Shown here: in pieces, positions 16,937 to 25,011 of the stretch
Position numbering within the stretch: position 1 is the stretch's first letter
How the letters are laid out: each line of letters starts with the position of its first letter
Source of the DNA: Leifsonia poae
GTDB lineage: Bacteria > Actinomycetota > Actinomycetes > Actinomycetales > Microbacteriaceae
Assembly: GCF_020009625.1 (NCBI RefSeq)
Contig: NZ_JAIHLP010000002.1
Location: forward strand, 3,720,001 to 3,784,000
DNA length: 64,000 nucleotides
Direction: 5' to 3'
The notes under the pieces: generated by a model
Seen by the model: the letters and a program-made list of their open reading frames with translations, nothing else
Told to the model about the DNA's origin: nothing
Databases searched by the model: none
Made by a program: the position numbers and the translations under genes

Positions 16937-17911
16937 TTAGGCGGCGCGGCCGGCGGCGCGCACGTCGCTCGGCGACTCGGCGTAGGCCGCCTTGAACACG
17001 CGACTGAAGTGGGCTGCATCCACGAAACCCCAGCGGGCCGCGATCGCCGCGACAGGACGGTCGGCGTAGAGCGGGTTCAGCAGGTCGCGGCGGCATCGTT
17101 CCAGCCGCCGGGCGCGGATCCAGGAGGAGACGGTCGTCCCCTGTTCGCGGAAGAGCCCGTGCAGATGCCGCGTGGAGATGAAGTGGGCGGAGGCGATCTG
17201 CGTCGGCCCCAGGTCGGTGGAGGCGAGGTTGGCGTCGATGTAGCCCCGGATGCGCTGCATCAGCGCCTGGTGCGAGCTCGCCGGGCCGCGGTTCACGTCG
17301 AGCTCGTTCGCGAACATGGTCGTCACGAGGTCGAGGGCGCTGTGAGCGAGGCGGGTGCCGGTGGTGCCGGAGAGCTGTTCGAGGTTACCGACGAGTTGGG
17401 CCAGGAAGGGCACGATGATGCTGCCGACCCCGGTCTTGCCACTCATCCGCACTGCGGTGAGCTGCGCCACGACCTCCGGCGGAAGGTCGATGAGATGCTT
17501 CGGGAACATCACGACCATCGTGCGGAAGTCGTCGTCGAACACGAGCGTGTACGGCCGGTGCGTGTCGTAGACGGCGAGATCTCCGGGTTGGAGAACCGCC
17601 TCGCGATCGTCCTGGATGAGCATGCCGGTGCCGGCGAGCATCAGACTGAGCTTGAAATAGTGACGGTCGGCCCGCGCGATGAGTTCGGGGGTGCGCTCCA
17701 CGACGTGCTGCGCCGCATTCACCTCCGACACGTGCACATCGTCGGCGCTGGCCGAGCGGATCCGTCCCCAGAACGGGTCGGGATGCGAGCTCGTCACGTG
17801 CAGGGGCACGAAGGACTCCGACACCGCGGTGCGGAACTCGCTGAAGTTCCGGGCGATGGACGTAGTCACAGGGCTGGAGCCGCTGAGCTGCGGGGGAGAA
17901 CTGCTGAGCAC
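16937..17911 (-). CDS. AraC family transcriptional regulator (FeaR-like)
   Basis: A 324-residue regulator. Residues about 20-200 form a cupin-like sensor of the AraC-binding-like type (LQPGDLAVYDTHRPYTL). The C-terminal 100 residues hold two helix-turn-helix units, the second being IAARWGFVDAAHFSRVFKAA. GTG 17911 has GAGGTGA five bases upstream. The arrangement matches FeaR, the enterobacterial activator of tynA and feaB in aromatic amine use. With an amine oxidase four genes away, activation of the tynA operon is a reasonable inference. A palindrome (17954-17972) lies upstream of its start. Confidence 0.88.
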   Translation of the reverse strand: MLSSSPPQLSGSSPVTTSIARNFSEFRTAVSESFVPLHVTSSHPDPFWGRIRSASADDVHVSEVNAAQHVVERTPELIARADRHYFKLSLMLAGTGMLIQDDREAVLQPGDLAVYDTHRPYTLVFDDDFRTMVVMFPKHLIDLPPEVVAQLTAVRMSGKTGVGSIIVPFLAQLVGNLEQLSGTTGTRLAHSALDLVTTMFANELDVNRGPASSHQALMQRIRGYIDANLASTDLGPTQIASAHFISTRHLHGLFREQGTTVSSWIRARRLERCRRDLLNPLYADRPVAAIAARWGFVDAAHFSRVFKAAYAESPSDVRAAGRAA

Positions 17912-17953
17912 GGGGTCACCTCACTCGGTTCGCGACGACACTGTATACGATCC

Positions 17954-17972
17954 GTGATACGGACCATATCAC
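17954..17972. promoter_or_regulatory. candidate operator GTGATA-N7-TATCAC
   Basis: Perfect 6-bp arms around a 7-base centre, 43 bases upstream of the AraC-family start and 45 bases beyond the IclR stop. An overlapping CCGTGATACGG (CCGT-GAT-ACGG) adds a second small palindrome. Candidate site for either regulator. Confidence 0.4.
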
Positions 17973-18016
17973 CTGTGCACGCAAACGGCGCAGTCCACCC
18001 TCGCGCCGGGACGCCT

Positions 18017-18757
18017 CTAGTCGAGGTCGCGGGCGATCGTCGAGACCGCCGCGCGCAGGCGTGCGCCGATCGCCACCGCATCGTGCTCGCTCGCCACGTA
18101 GACCACGGCGATCGCCGCCACCGGCTGGCCTGCGACGGTCAGGGGCACCGCAACCGACGCGAGCCCCGGAATCACCTCGTCGTGGCTGGTGGCGTACCCC
18201 CGCACCCGTGCTTCGGCCGCCTCGGCGCGGGGATGCTCGCCGCCGAGGTCGCGCCACTGCGCCTCGCTCAAGACCGACTGGATCGCGATGCCGGGTGCGC
18301 CCGAAGCCAGCGGATGCCGGGTTCCCGGCCGCTGGACGAGCACGGCGTGCGCATGGCTCGGCTCAACGCTCACGAGCGTCACGACGTCGTGCCGGTCGAG
18401 CACGGTGAGGAAGGCGGTCATCGTCAGCTCATTGGCGACCGCGGTCAGCGTGGGCAGGGCGGCCGCCTGCAGATCGCGCGACACCGACCGGGCGAGCGCG
18501 GCCAGCCGCGGACCCAATTGCAGTGCCCCGCCGGCGTCGCGGACGACGAGCCCGTGGTCTTCGAGGGTGCGCAGGATGCGGTACGCGATCGAACGGTGCA
18601 CCCCGAGCGCTGCCGACACGGCCGCGATGCTCATCGGTTCCTCCGCTTCGGCGAGGATCTCGAGCATCCGGATCCCGCGTGCGAGCGTTTGCGAATGGGG
18701 CGTGCTGCCGCCGTCGGGGGTGTCGGATGCGGCGGCCATGCAGCCATTCTGGCGCAT
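18017..18757 (-). CDS. IclR family transcriptional regulator
   Basis: About 246 residues. The N-terminal winged helix reads MSIAAVSAALGVHRSIAYRI, and the rest is the IclR effector domain with RPGTRHPLASGAPGIAI and RGYATSHDEVIPGLASVAVP, the classic ligand-loop signatures. The start may be ATG 18757 or ATG 18739 (seven codons in); neither has a strong ribosome site. It lies upstream of the AraC-type gene on the same strand. IclR proteins often control aromatic or acid catabolism, which fits the island to its left, but no target is evident. Confidence 0.9.
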   Translation of the reverse strand: MRQNGCMAAASDTPDGGSTPHSQTLARGIRMLEILAEAEEPMSIAAVSAALGVHRSIAYRILRTLEDHGLVVRDAGGALQLGPRLAALARSVSRDLQAAALPTLTAVANELTMTAFLTVLDRHDVVTLVSVEPSHAHAVLVQRPGTRHPLASGAPGIAIQSVLSEAQWRDLGGEHPRAEAAEARVRGYATSHDEVIPGLASVAVPLTVAGQPVAAIAVVYVASEHDAVAIGARLRAAVSTIARDLD

Positions 18758-18786
18758 CCGCTCGCCGAGCCGTTCGCGACGGCGGG

Positions 18787-18840
18787 GTGGATGCTGATGT
18801 CGGCGTCGATGCCGACACCCGCGTCGACGCTGACACCGGC
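18787..18840. repeat. three imperfect 18-bp tandem units
   Basis: GTGGATGCTGATGTCGGC, GTCGATGCCGACACCCGC and GTCGACGCTGACACCGGC follow without gaps between the IclR start (18757) and the end of the DUF1905 gene (18854). Confidence 0.7.
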
Positions 18841-18853
18841 TGTGCGCGGCCGG

Positions 18854-19156
18854 CTACAGCATCGTCTCGATGCCGACCCGCACCACATCCCCGAGTCCGA
18901 CGCCCTCTTTCGTGCGCACGGATCCTTTGATGGCGACAATGTACGCGCCGTCGGCCGACTCCGGGAAGATCGATGTCGACCAGCGCGAACCGCCGAGGGT
19001 CACCATCACTTTCACCGAGCCGAATCCGGCCGGCGGATGCGGACGGTCGTGGATCTCCTCCGACACGTCCTGAGGCAGCCGGGCGAACACCCACAGATCT
19101 CTGCGTGCCTCCCAACGCCATAGCTCTGCCTCGAATTCGTACCGGATGCCAGCCAT
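18854..19156 (-). CDS. DUF1905 domain-containing protein
   Basis: About 100 residues: YEFEAELWRWEARRDLWVFARLP, then a GFGSVKVMVTLGGSRWSTSIFP strand pair and IKGSVRTKEGVGLGDVVRV. This is the compact beta-barrel of the DUF1905 family, which occurs alone or fused to YdeI-like domains. ATG 19156 gives the family's usual length; an ATG six codons upstream (19174) is possible. It is divergent from the gene at 19264. No function is known. Confidence 0.8.
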   Translation of the reverse strand: MAGIRYEFEAELWRWEARRDLWVFARLPQDVSEEIHDRPHPPAGFGSVKVMVTLGGSRWSTSIFPESADGAYIVAIKGSVRTKEGVGLGDVVRVGIETML

Positions 19157-19263
19157 GCGTCCACTCTGCCCCATTCCGACGATCCCGTCTCCCCTCCGCT
19201 ATTGTCGGCAAGAATGGATGCAGGGCGGCGCCGTTCCCCGTCGCCCCGTTCGCGAGGAGACGG

Positions 19264-19887
19264 ATGCGCTGGCCGAACTGGTTCCGACGGCGCCCCGCCG
19301 CGCCCCGGGTGCGCCCGTTCGACGAGAACGCTCTCGACGAGCCGGCCCCGGTCACCGTCGACCAATCCGTGGATGAGGGGATGCTGCTGGCCGACTACGC
19401 CACGCGCATGGCGGTGAAGAACCACATCGTCGTCGACACCATCCAGGATGGCAACGACTTCGACCCCTCCCGCCACACCGCGCAGGCTGCCGCGATGCTG
19501 CACGAGCTCGCCGACGAGCAGATCCAGGCCGCCGCACGCGCGGCGGAGACCTGGCGGGCCGTCGCCGGGCGCGGGGGCGATGCGAGGCATCCCCACGACT
19601 ACCGCGATGTCGACGGCGGCAACCTCCGGCATCGGGAGGCGGCCGCGATCGAGCTCGCGGCAGCGCTGCGAGAACGCGCGGCCAGCGAACCAGAGCTCCT
19701 CGCCATCGTCGAGCGCGCCCGGCAGGACGCGTGGGATGAGGTCGGCCAGGCCATCGAAGCCTCTCTCGACGCCTTCTCGGGCGCGGAGGCGCTCAAGGCG
19801 AACTACGAGGCCGAGCGTCCCGCCCGGCTCAAGCTCCTCATCCTGCGGGATCTCGCCCGCCTCGAGGACGAGCGCGGCGGCTACTGA
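19264..19887 (+). CDS. uncharacterised actinobacterial protein, 207 aa
   Basis: ATG 19264 follows GAGGAGA. The protein starts with a basic stretch (MRWPNWFRRRP), then has an acidic linker and a helical body with ADYATRMAVKNHIVVDTIQD and AAAIELAAALRERA. No signal peptide or membrane segment is seen, and I recognise no catalytic motif. Charged, Ala/Glu/Arg-rich helices suggest a coiled or bundle structure. Its last seven bases overlap the end of the convergent membrane protein gene (19881-21344). Function unknown. Confidence 0.75.
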   Translation: MRWPNWFRRRPAAPRVRPFDENALDEPAPVTVDQSVDEGMLLADYATRMAVKNHIVVDTIQDGNDFDPSRHTAQAAAMLHELADEQIQAAARAAETWRAVAGRGGDARHPHDYRDVDGGNLRHREAAAIELAAALRERAASEPELLAIVERARQDAWDEVGQAIEASLDAFSGAEALKANYEAERPARLKLLILRDLARLEDERGGY

Positions 19888-21344
19888 GCGTCGTGCCGCC
19901 CGACGCCCCCGGCGGGGAGGGTGATCGGCGGCACCAGCGTTCCGGCCTCGGTGCGATGCCAGTGGTCGCCGCTCGCGCGCTTCTCCGCCCGCGTCGTGAA
20001 GCGGTAGTGGAACAGCCGGGCCCGCACAGCTCGCGGGCGCGAGCCCTCGAACGGATCGGAGCGCAGAAGCCGCAGGGTCGGGGCGTCCCCTTCGAGCAGT
20101 CGCACCAGGAAGACCTCGAACCAGCGCGTGTCCCGCGAGCCCAGGGCGAGAAACCACATGAGCCAGTCGAGGCGCAGATGGTAGGGCGCGAACTGTCGCG
20201 GCCGGAGCCGCACATCCCCGGGTTTGCCCTTGAACGGGTACTCGCGCCAGAGGGCGTCGGGCGAGCGCGGGTCATCCAGCGTCCCCTCGACGATGACCTC
20301 GTCCCGGTGCTTCGTCACGCTGCCGAACGCCCCGTAGGCGTTGACGAGGTGCCAGCGATTGAAGCTGGCGTTCATCAGCTGGGTGGGCGAGAACAGATTG
20401 GCGAGCGGACGCCAGGAGAGCACGATCAGCAGGATGCTCGCCGCCACCGCCACGACGCCGAACCAGGGCGGCACGTCGACCGCGCCGACGCCGCCCACCG
20501 GCGTGCCGAAGACCGTCGACAGCACGGGGTCGCTGACGGCCGAGAACGCCAGCACGATCGTGATCGCATTCAGCCAGGCGAAGTTTCCGGTGGCCACGAG
20601 CCAGAGCTGTGTCAGGATGACGACGGCGGCCGCCGCGCTCGCCACCGGCTGCGGGGCGAAGAGCAGCCAGGGAACGATGAGCTGCGCGACATGATTGCCG
20701 AGCACCTCGACCCGATGCCACCAGTGGGGCAGCAGATGGGCCATGCGGCTCAACGGGTTCGGCATCGGCTGCGTCTCGTGGTGGTAGAAGAGCGCGGTGA
20801 GATCGCGCCAGGAACGGTCCCCGCGCATCTTGATCATCCCCGCCCCGAATTCGAGCCGGAACACGAGCCAGCGCAGCAGGAAGACGATCGTCAGCGGCGG
20901 TGCCGTGTCGTGCGCACCGAGAAAGGCGACGGTGAAGCCGGCCTCGACCAGCAGGCTCTCCCAGCCGAACGCGTAGAACGTCTGCCCGACGTTCACGAGA
21001 GAGAGCCCGAACAGCCAGACGGTCAGGAACACGGCCACGAGCGCCCACGACGGCAGCAGTTGCGGGATGCCGACCACGAGCGTCGCCGACAGCCCGGCGC
21101 CCGCCCATGCCACGGTCAGCAGCATCCTGTCGCTGTAGTGCCGGCGGAAGATCGTGGGCTGGCGCCGTCCGTAGGCGGTCTCAAGAAAGCGACGCACCGG
21201 GAGCAGGCCATGCTCACCGAGCAGCGCCGGGAACTGGTTCACCGCCGAGACGAAAGCCACGAGGAACAGAGCGGCGACGCCTCGCTGCAGCACTTCGCGG
21301 GCGATCGTGTAGTCGCCGCCCGCGAGCCAGCCGAACACGTTCAT
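19881..21344 (-). CDS. lipase maturation factor (LMF1)-like membrane protein
   Basis: A 487-residue polytopic protein. Several TM helices occupy residues 20-340, then a soluble C-terminal domain. Characteristic stretches are LLRWLVFRLEFGAGMIKMRG with WRDLTALFYHHETQPMPNP and, later, LRLDWLMWFLALGS. These mark the LMF family, named for vertebrate lipase maturation in the ER; the bacterial role is not established. ATG 21344 is the first start. It is followed on the same strand by nothing related, and its end overlaps the uncharacterised gene at 19264-19887. Confidence 0.85.
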   Translation of the reverse strand: MNVFGWLAGGDYTIAREVLQRGVAALFLVAFVSAVNQFPALLGEHGLLPVRRFLETAYGRRQPTIFRRHYSDRMLLTVAWAGAGLSATLVVGIPQLLPSWALVAVFLTVWLFGLSLVNVGQTFYAFGWESLLVEAGFTVAFLGAHDTAPPLTIVFLLRWLVFRLEFGAGMIKMRGDRSWRDLTALFYHHETQPMPNPLSRMAHLLPHWWHRVEVLGNHVAQLIVPWLLFAPQPVASAAAAVVILTQLWLVATGNFAWLNAITIVLAFSAVSDPVLSTVFGTPVGGVGAVDVPPWFGVVAVAASILLIVLSWRPLANLFSPTQLMNASFNRWHLVNAYGAFGSVTKHRDEVIVEGTLDDPRSPDALWREYPFKGKPGDVRLRPRQFAPYHLRLDWLMWFLALGSRDTRWFEVFLVRLLEGDAPTLRLLRSDPFEGSRPRAVRARLFHYRFTTRAEKRASGDHWHRTEAGTLVPPITLPAGGVGRHDAQ

Positions 21345-21425
21345 TCCGCACCGCCCGCCTCGAAACGGCTCAACACTACGCCGCAGTGGGCGGCCAAGCG
21401 GATCGGATGCGGGTGCCGAGGCGCC

Positions 21426-22148
21426 TCAGGCGGCGAGCTGGGCGTCCAGACTGATGGCGCGGTGGTCCGAGGCGCCGGCCGGGAGCACATCGACGTGATC
21501 GATGTCGAACCCGGTCGAGGTGACGAAGTCGAAGTAGCCGGTGAAGAACTTGTAGCGCAGATAGGTCGGCTCGGTGCTGCGCATGAGCGCGTATCCGGTG
21601 GTGGTGAGCCGTCGTTCCAGACCGCGGATGAACCAGGGGTAGTTGAAGTCGCCCACCATCACAGCGGGGATGTCCTCGGCGAGCGAGCGCATCCCGGCGT
21701 GCGCTGCGGCGATCTGTTTGCGGCGCAATGAGTTGGAGGCCGTCAGCGGGGCGGCGTGGAAGGAGCCGACGAGAACGTCTTCGCTCGTCTCACGATCGTG
21801 CAGATACACAGCGAGCAGGCGCTCGTGGGCCGGGGCGAGCACCCGGTCGTGCACCGATTTCTGGATCGCGAACACGCGAGTCTCGAGGATGTCGTAACGG
21901 CTCTCGCGCACGTAGATCGCCAGCCCGAGACGGTTGGCCTTGGTGGCATCGGCGAGGATCAGGTGGTGCAGCCGTTCGGGGAGGGCCTCCGCGTCGCACT
22001 CCTGCAGGCACAGCGCGTCGACATCGTGTGCGACAGCGATGTCGGCGAGCTCATGACCGGCGGCGTGCTTTCGCAGGTTGTAGCTGACGATTCTCAGTGG
22101 GATCCCTCTTCTCGCGCATCCGCACGGTGAGCGCGGATGCGACAACAT
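21426..22148 (-). CDS. endonuclease/exonuclease/phosphatase (EEP) family protein
   Basis: The EEP fold is evident from RIVSYNLR at its start, LCLQECD (metal Glu), VGSFHAAP, VMVGDFNYPW (Asp-x-Asn) and GASDHRAIS (Asp-His), covering all catalytic blocks of Mg-dependent phosphodiesterases. ATG 22148 is the only canonical start near the domain. However, the fold begins 17 codons later at CTG 22097, which has AGAGGG upstream, so a CTG start giving 223 residues is a real alternative. A hairpin (CGCATCCG...CGGATGCG) lies between the two. It is divergent from the polymerase gene at 22249. Confidence 0.8.
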   Translation of the reverse strand: MLSHPRSPCGCARRGIPLRIVSYNLRKHAAGHELADIAVAHDVDALCLQECDAEALPERLHHLILADATKANRLGLAIYVRESRYDILETRVFAIQKSVHDRVLAPAHERLLAVYLHDRETSEDVLVGSFHAAPLTASNSLRRKQIAAAHAGMRSLAEDIPAVMVGDFNYPWFIRGLERRLTTTGYALMRSTEPTYLRYKFFTGYFDFVTSTGFDIDHVDVLPAGASDHRAISLDAQLAA

Positions 22149-22248
22149 TCTGGCCCAGAAACGGTCGAAAGCGAGCGTCGACGGGGTATCGCACACGGAA
22201 TTCACACGAGAGCCATCCCCCGGAAACCGCGGCGAGTACGGTGGACGC

Positions 22249-23271
22249 ATGGCAGGCGAAGCAGTTGTCATCACCGTCCCCGGGCCCCACGGCGACCGCG
22301 AGGTTCGTCTGACGAGCCCCGGTCGCGTGCTCTGGCCAGAGCTCGGTATCACGAAACTCGACCTCGCGAACTACCTCGTCGCCGTCGGCGACGCATTCGT
22401 GCGCGCCAACGGGGACCGCCCGGTTTCGCTGCAACGCTTCCCCGGCGGGATCGACGGCGAGCAGTTCTTCTCCAAGAACCCGCCGCGCGGTGCTCCCGAG
22501 TTCGTGCGCTCGGTCATGGTGGTCTATCCGAGCGCGAGAACCCACCCGCAACTCGTCGTGGACGAGCCGGCGGCCGCCGTCTGGGCCGTGCAGATGAACA
22601 CCGTCGTGTTCCACCCGTGGCCCTCGCGCGCGGAGAACTCGGACAACCCCGATCAATTGAGGATCGACCTCGACCCGCAGCCGGGAACCGACTTCGACGA
22701 CGCCATCCCGGCGGCGATCGAATTGCGGGCGGTGCTCGCCGAGGCCGGACTCGACGCCTTCGTCAAAACGTCGGGCAACCGGGGCCTGCACGTCTTCGCG
22801 CCGATCGAGCCGACGCACGAGTTCCTCGACGTTCGGCACGCGGTCATCGCCGCCGCTCGTGAACTCGAACGACGGATGCCGAACGAGGTCACCACCGCGT
22901 GGTGGAAGGAGGAGCGCGGCGAACGCATCTTCGTCGACTTCAACCAGGCGAACCGCGATCGCACGATGGCCGGGGCGTACAGTCCGCGCGCGCTGGCCCA
23001 CGCGCCTGTCTCCACCCCGCTCACCTGGGATGAGCTCGAGTCGGCCGATCCGCGGGAGCACACCATTCTGACCGTGCCCGATCGCCTGGCCTCGGTCGGC
23101 GACGCCTGGGCGTCATTCGACGACGAGCCGGGGCGTATCGACACCCTGCTCGCCTGGTGGCAGCGCGACAGCGAGTCCGGGCTCGGGGAGCTCCCGTTTC
23201 CGCCCGACTATCCCAAGATGCCCGGGGAGCCGCCCCGCGTGCAGCCGAGCCGGGCGAGAAAGGCGCACTGA
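22249..23271 (+). CDS. ligD: LigD-type DNA polymerase/primase domain protein
   Basis: A 340-residue stand-alone polymerase of the archaeo-eukaryotic primase superfamily, as in the LigD POL domain used in non-homologous end joining. Family blocks are SPGRVLWPELGITKLDL at the start, LQRFPGGIDGEQFFSKN, LRIDLDPQPGTDF (the DxD metal motif), KTSGNRGLHVF and FVDFNQANRDRTMAGAYS. It faces a DNA ligase gene (23307-24374) convergently, with 35 bases between. In mycobacteria these activities are fused in one LigD. No Ku gene is seen in this window. Confidence 0.92.
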   Translation: MAGEAVVITVPGPHGDREVRLTSPGRVLWPELGITKLDLANYLVAVGDAFVRANGDRPVSLQRFPGGIDGEQFFSKNPPRGAPEFVRSVMVVYPSARTHPQLVVDEPAAAVWAVQMNTVVFHPWPSRAENSDNPDQLRIDLDPQPGTDFDDAIPAAIELRAVLAEAGLDAFVKTSGNRGLHVFAPIEPTHEFLDVRHAVIAAARELERRMPNEVTTAWWKEERGERIFVDFNQANRDRTMAGAYSPRALAHAPVSTPLTWDELESADPREHTILTVPDRLASVGDAWASFDDEPGRIDTLLAWWQRDSESGLGELPFPPDYPKMPGEPPRVQPSRARKAH

Positions 23272-23306
23272 ACCGCGCGAGCGCACGAGCGCATCCCGTT
23301 CGCCGT

Positions 23307-24374
23307 TCAGCCGAGCACCGCGGCGAGGTCGTACGCGATCGGACGATCGAGCTGCTCGAAGGTGCATGAGGCGGCCTCGCGGTCCGGGCGCCAGCGCTCG
23401 AACTGGGCCGTGTGGCGAAAACGCATCCCCTCCATCTGGTCGTAGCGCACCTCGAGCACGCGCTCGGGCCGTAGACGCACGAACGAGACGTCTTTGCCGG
23501 CGGAGAACCGGCTGCGTTCGGTCTCTCCGGTGACCGCCTTCCCAGACTCGTCGCGGTCGACCAGGGGCTCCAGCTCGTCGATCAGCTCGAGGCGCCGCGC
23601 ATCGCTGAATGCGGAGACTCCGCCGATGTTGCGGAGCGCGCCGTCGGCGTCGAAGAGGCCGAGCAGCACCGACCCGACACCTCGGCCGCTGGTGTGGATG
23701 CGGTAGCCGAGCGCCACGACATCGGCCGTGCGATGGTGTTTGATCTTCAGCATCGTGCGTTTGTTCGGCGTGTACGGGAAGGCGAGCGGCTTGGCGACCA
23801 CGCCGTCGAGCCCGGCGCCCTCGAACTCGATGAGCCAGCGTCGGGCGAGCTCCACATCTGTCGTGGTGCGGGTGAGCCGGAGCGGCTCTGGTAGCTTTCC
23901 GGCGAACTTCTCCAGCACGGCGCGGCGCTCGGCGAAAGGGCGATCGAGCAACGATTCGTCCCCGAGCGCGAGCAGGTCGAAGGCGATGAACATCGCCGGT
24001 GTCTGCTCGGCGAGAAGCGCCACCCGCCTGGCGGCCGGGTGGATGCGCTGCGAGAGGGCCTCCCAGTCGAGGTGCTGGGTTCCGACCGGTCCGGTGGGCA
24101 CGACGATCTCGCCATCGAGCACGCAGGCTGACGGCAGGAGACGTTGGAAGGCGGAGATGAGTTCCGGGAAGTAGCGGGTGAGCATTTTGGAGCCGCGACT
24201 GCCGATCTCGACGGAATCGACGGTGCTCCCGGAGCCGTCGGCATAGACGATGGCGCGGAATCCGTCCCACTTGGGCTCGTAGCTGAGGCCGCCCTCCGCG
24301 GAGTCGGGGGAGGGGACCGCGGCAACGGCTTTGGCGAGCATGGGTGCGATCGGGTTCTCCGCCGTCGGATTCAT
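23307..24374 (-). CDS. ATP-dependent DNA ligase (LigC/LigD type)
   Basis: A 355-residue ligase. Lys35 in EPKWDGFRAI is the adenylated nucleophile. Further nucleotidyltransferase motifs are EIGSRGSKMLTRYFPEL, VLDGEIVV, FDLLALG, LDGVVAKP and TMLKIKHHR. Residues about 215-355 form the OB-fold domain. ATG 24374 lacks a clear ribosome site, but the protein begins where relatives do. It lies convergent to the polymerase-domain gene, suggesting joint use in double-strand break repair. Confidence 0.92.
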   Translation of the reverse strand: MNPTAENPIAPMLAKAVAAVPSPDSAEGGLSYEPKWDGFRAIVYADGSGSTVDSVEIGSRGSKMLTRYFPELISAFQRLLPSACVLDGEIVVPTGPVGTQHLDWEALSQRIHPAARRVALLAEQTPAMFIAFDLLALGDESLLDRPFAERRAVLEKFAGKLPEPLRLTRTTTDVELARRWLIEFEGAGLDGVVAKPLAFPYTPNKRTMLKIKHHRTADVVALGYRIHTSGRGVGSVLLGLFDADGALRNIGGVSAFSDARRLELIDELEPLVDRDESGKAVTGETERSRFSAGKDVSFVRLRPERVLEVRYDQMEGMRFRHTAQFERWRPDREAASCTFEQLDRPIAYDLAAVLG

Positions 24375-24434
24375 AGCACGATCATGCCCTTGTCGCGCCG
24401 CTGAGGGAAGGCGCGGTCGGGAGAGTTCAGACGT

Positions 24435-24462
24435 TTCCGGGCGGCTGGGCATCCGCCCGGAA
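24435..24462. other. perfect inverted repeat (10-bp arms)
   Basis: TTCCGGGCGG (24435-24444) and CCGCCCGGAA (24453-24462) around an 8-base loop. It lies upstream of both divergent genes (ligase start 24374, SIP-domain start 24504), just before the iron box, so an operator or attenuating hairpin is likelier than a terminator. Confidence 0.5.
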
Positions 24463-24472
24463 CGCATCGAGG

Positions 24473-24491
24473 TTAGGTAAGGCTCGCCTAT
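24473..24491. promoter_or_regulatory. DtxR/IdeR iron box
   Basis: TTAGGTAAGGCTCGCCTAT matches the 19-bp consensus TTAGGTTAGGCTAACCTAA at 15 positions. It overlaps a -10-like TATACT (24489-24494) directly in front of the siderophore-interacting protein gene, as expected for iron repression. Confidence 0.75.
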
Positions 24492-24503
24492 ACTGGAGAA
24501 GCC

Positions 24504-24956
24504 ATGTATCGACCAGAGCACGCGACTCACACCGCGACCACCGCCCACCACGACGACCGGGTGCAGTTCCTCATCGTCGGGGATGAGTCGTCGCTGCCGG
24601 AGCTCGAAGCGGAGCTGGCGCTGCTGCCGTTGTGTGCGCGGGGCCGGGTCTTCGTCGAGGTCGAGCATCCCGAAGATGCTGTCGCCCTGGCGATTCCGAT
24701 GCGCATGACCATCACCTGGTTGGCGCGCTCGCGCCGCAGCGGGCGCCCGGGCACCGGCGAGTTGTGCGCGAAAGGCGAAGCGGCGACCCGTGCTGTGCGG
24801 GCGTGGACGGCCGAGATGCTGTGCGACGGCCCCGGGGAGACGCGCGCGATCATCTCCGGCGGGTTCGCTCTCGTGTCGGAGATCCGCGAGCATCTGGCGA
24901 TCGAGGTCGGCATGTCGAACGAGGCCGTCACGGTCGCGTCCTCGGTCTCGCACTAG
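24504..24956 (+). CDS. siderophore-interacting protein (SIP) C-terminal domain protein
   Basis: A 150-residue protein corresponding to the NAD(P)H-binding half of siderophore-interacting ferric reductases: residues 20-60 (VQFLIVGDESSLPELEAELA) and the later ITWLARSRR strand. It lacks the FAD-binding half of full-length SIPs (about 250-280 residues), so it may work with a partner or be a reduced form. ATG 24504 follows GGAGAAGCC, only 10 bases after TATACT, so the leader is very short. The iron box in the promoter supports a role in iron acquisition. Confidence 0.8.
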   Translation: MYRPEHATHTATTAHHDDRVQFLIVGDESSLPELEAELALLPLCARGRVFVEVEHPEDAVALAIPMRMTITWLARSRRSGRPGTGELCAKGEAATRAVRAWTAEMLCDGPGETRAIISGGFALVSEIREHLAIEVGMSNEAVTVASSVSH

Positions 24957-25011
24957 CCTTCCTGCTGCCGCGACGAGGGGCGCATTCCCGCGATGAGGGG
25001 CGCCGCCGGGG

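Noticed and set aside
24435..24462. Rho-independent terminator
   Set aside because: The hairpin is perfect but lies upstream of both flanking genes, which diverge from it, and has no T-run on either strand.
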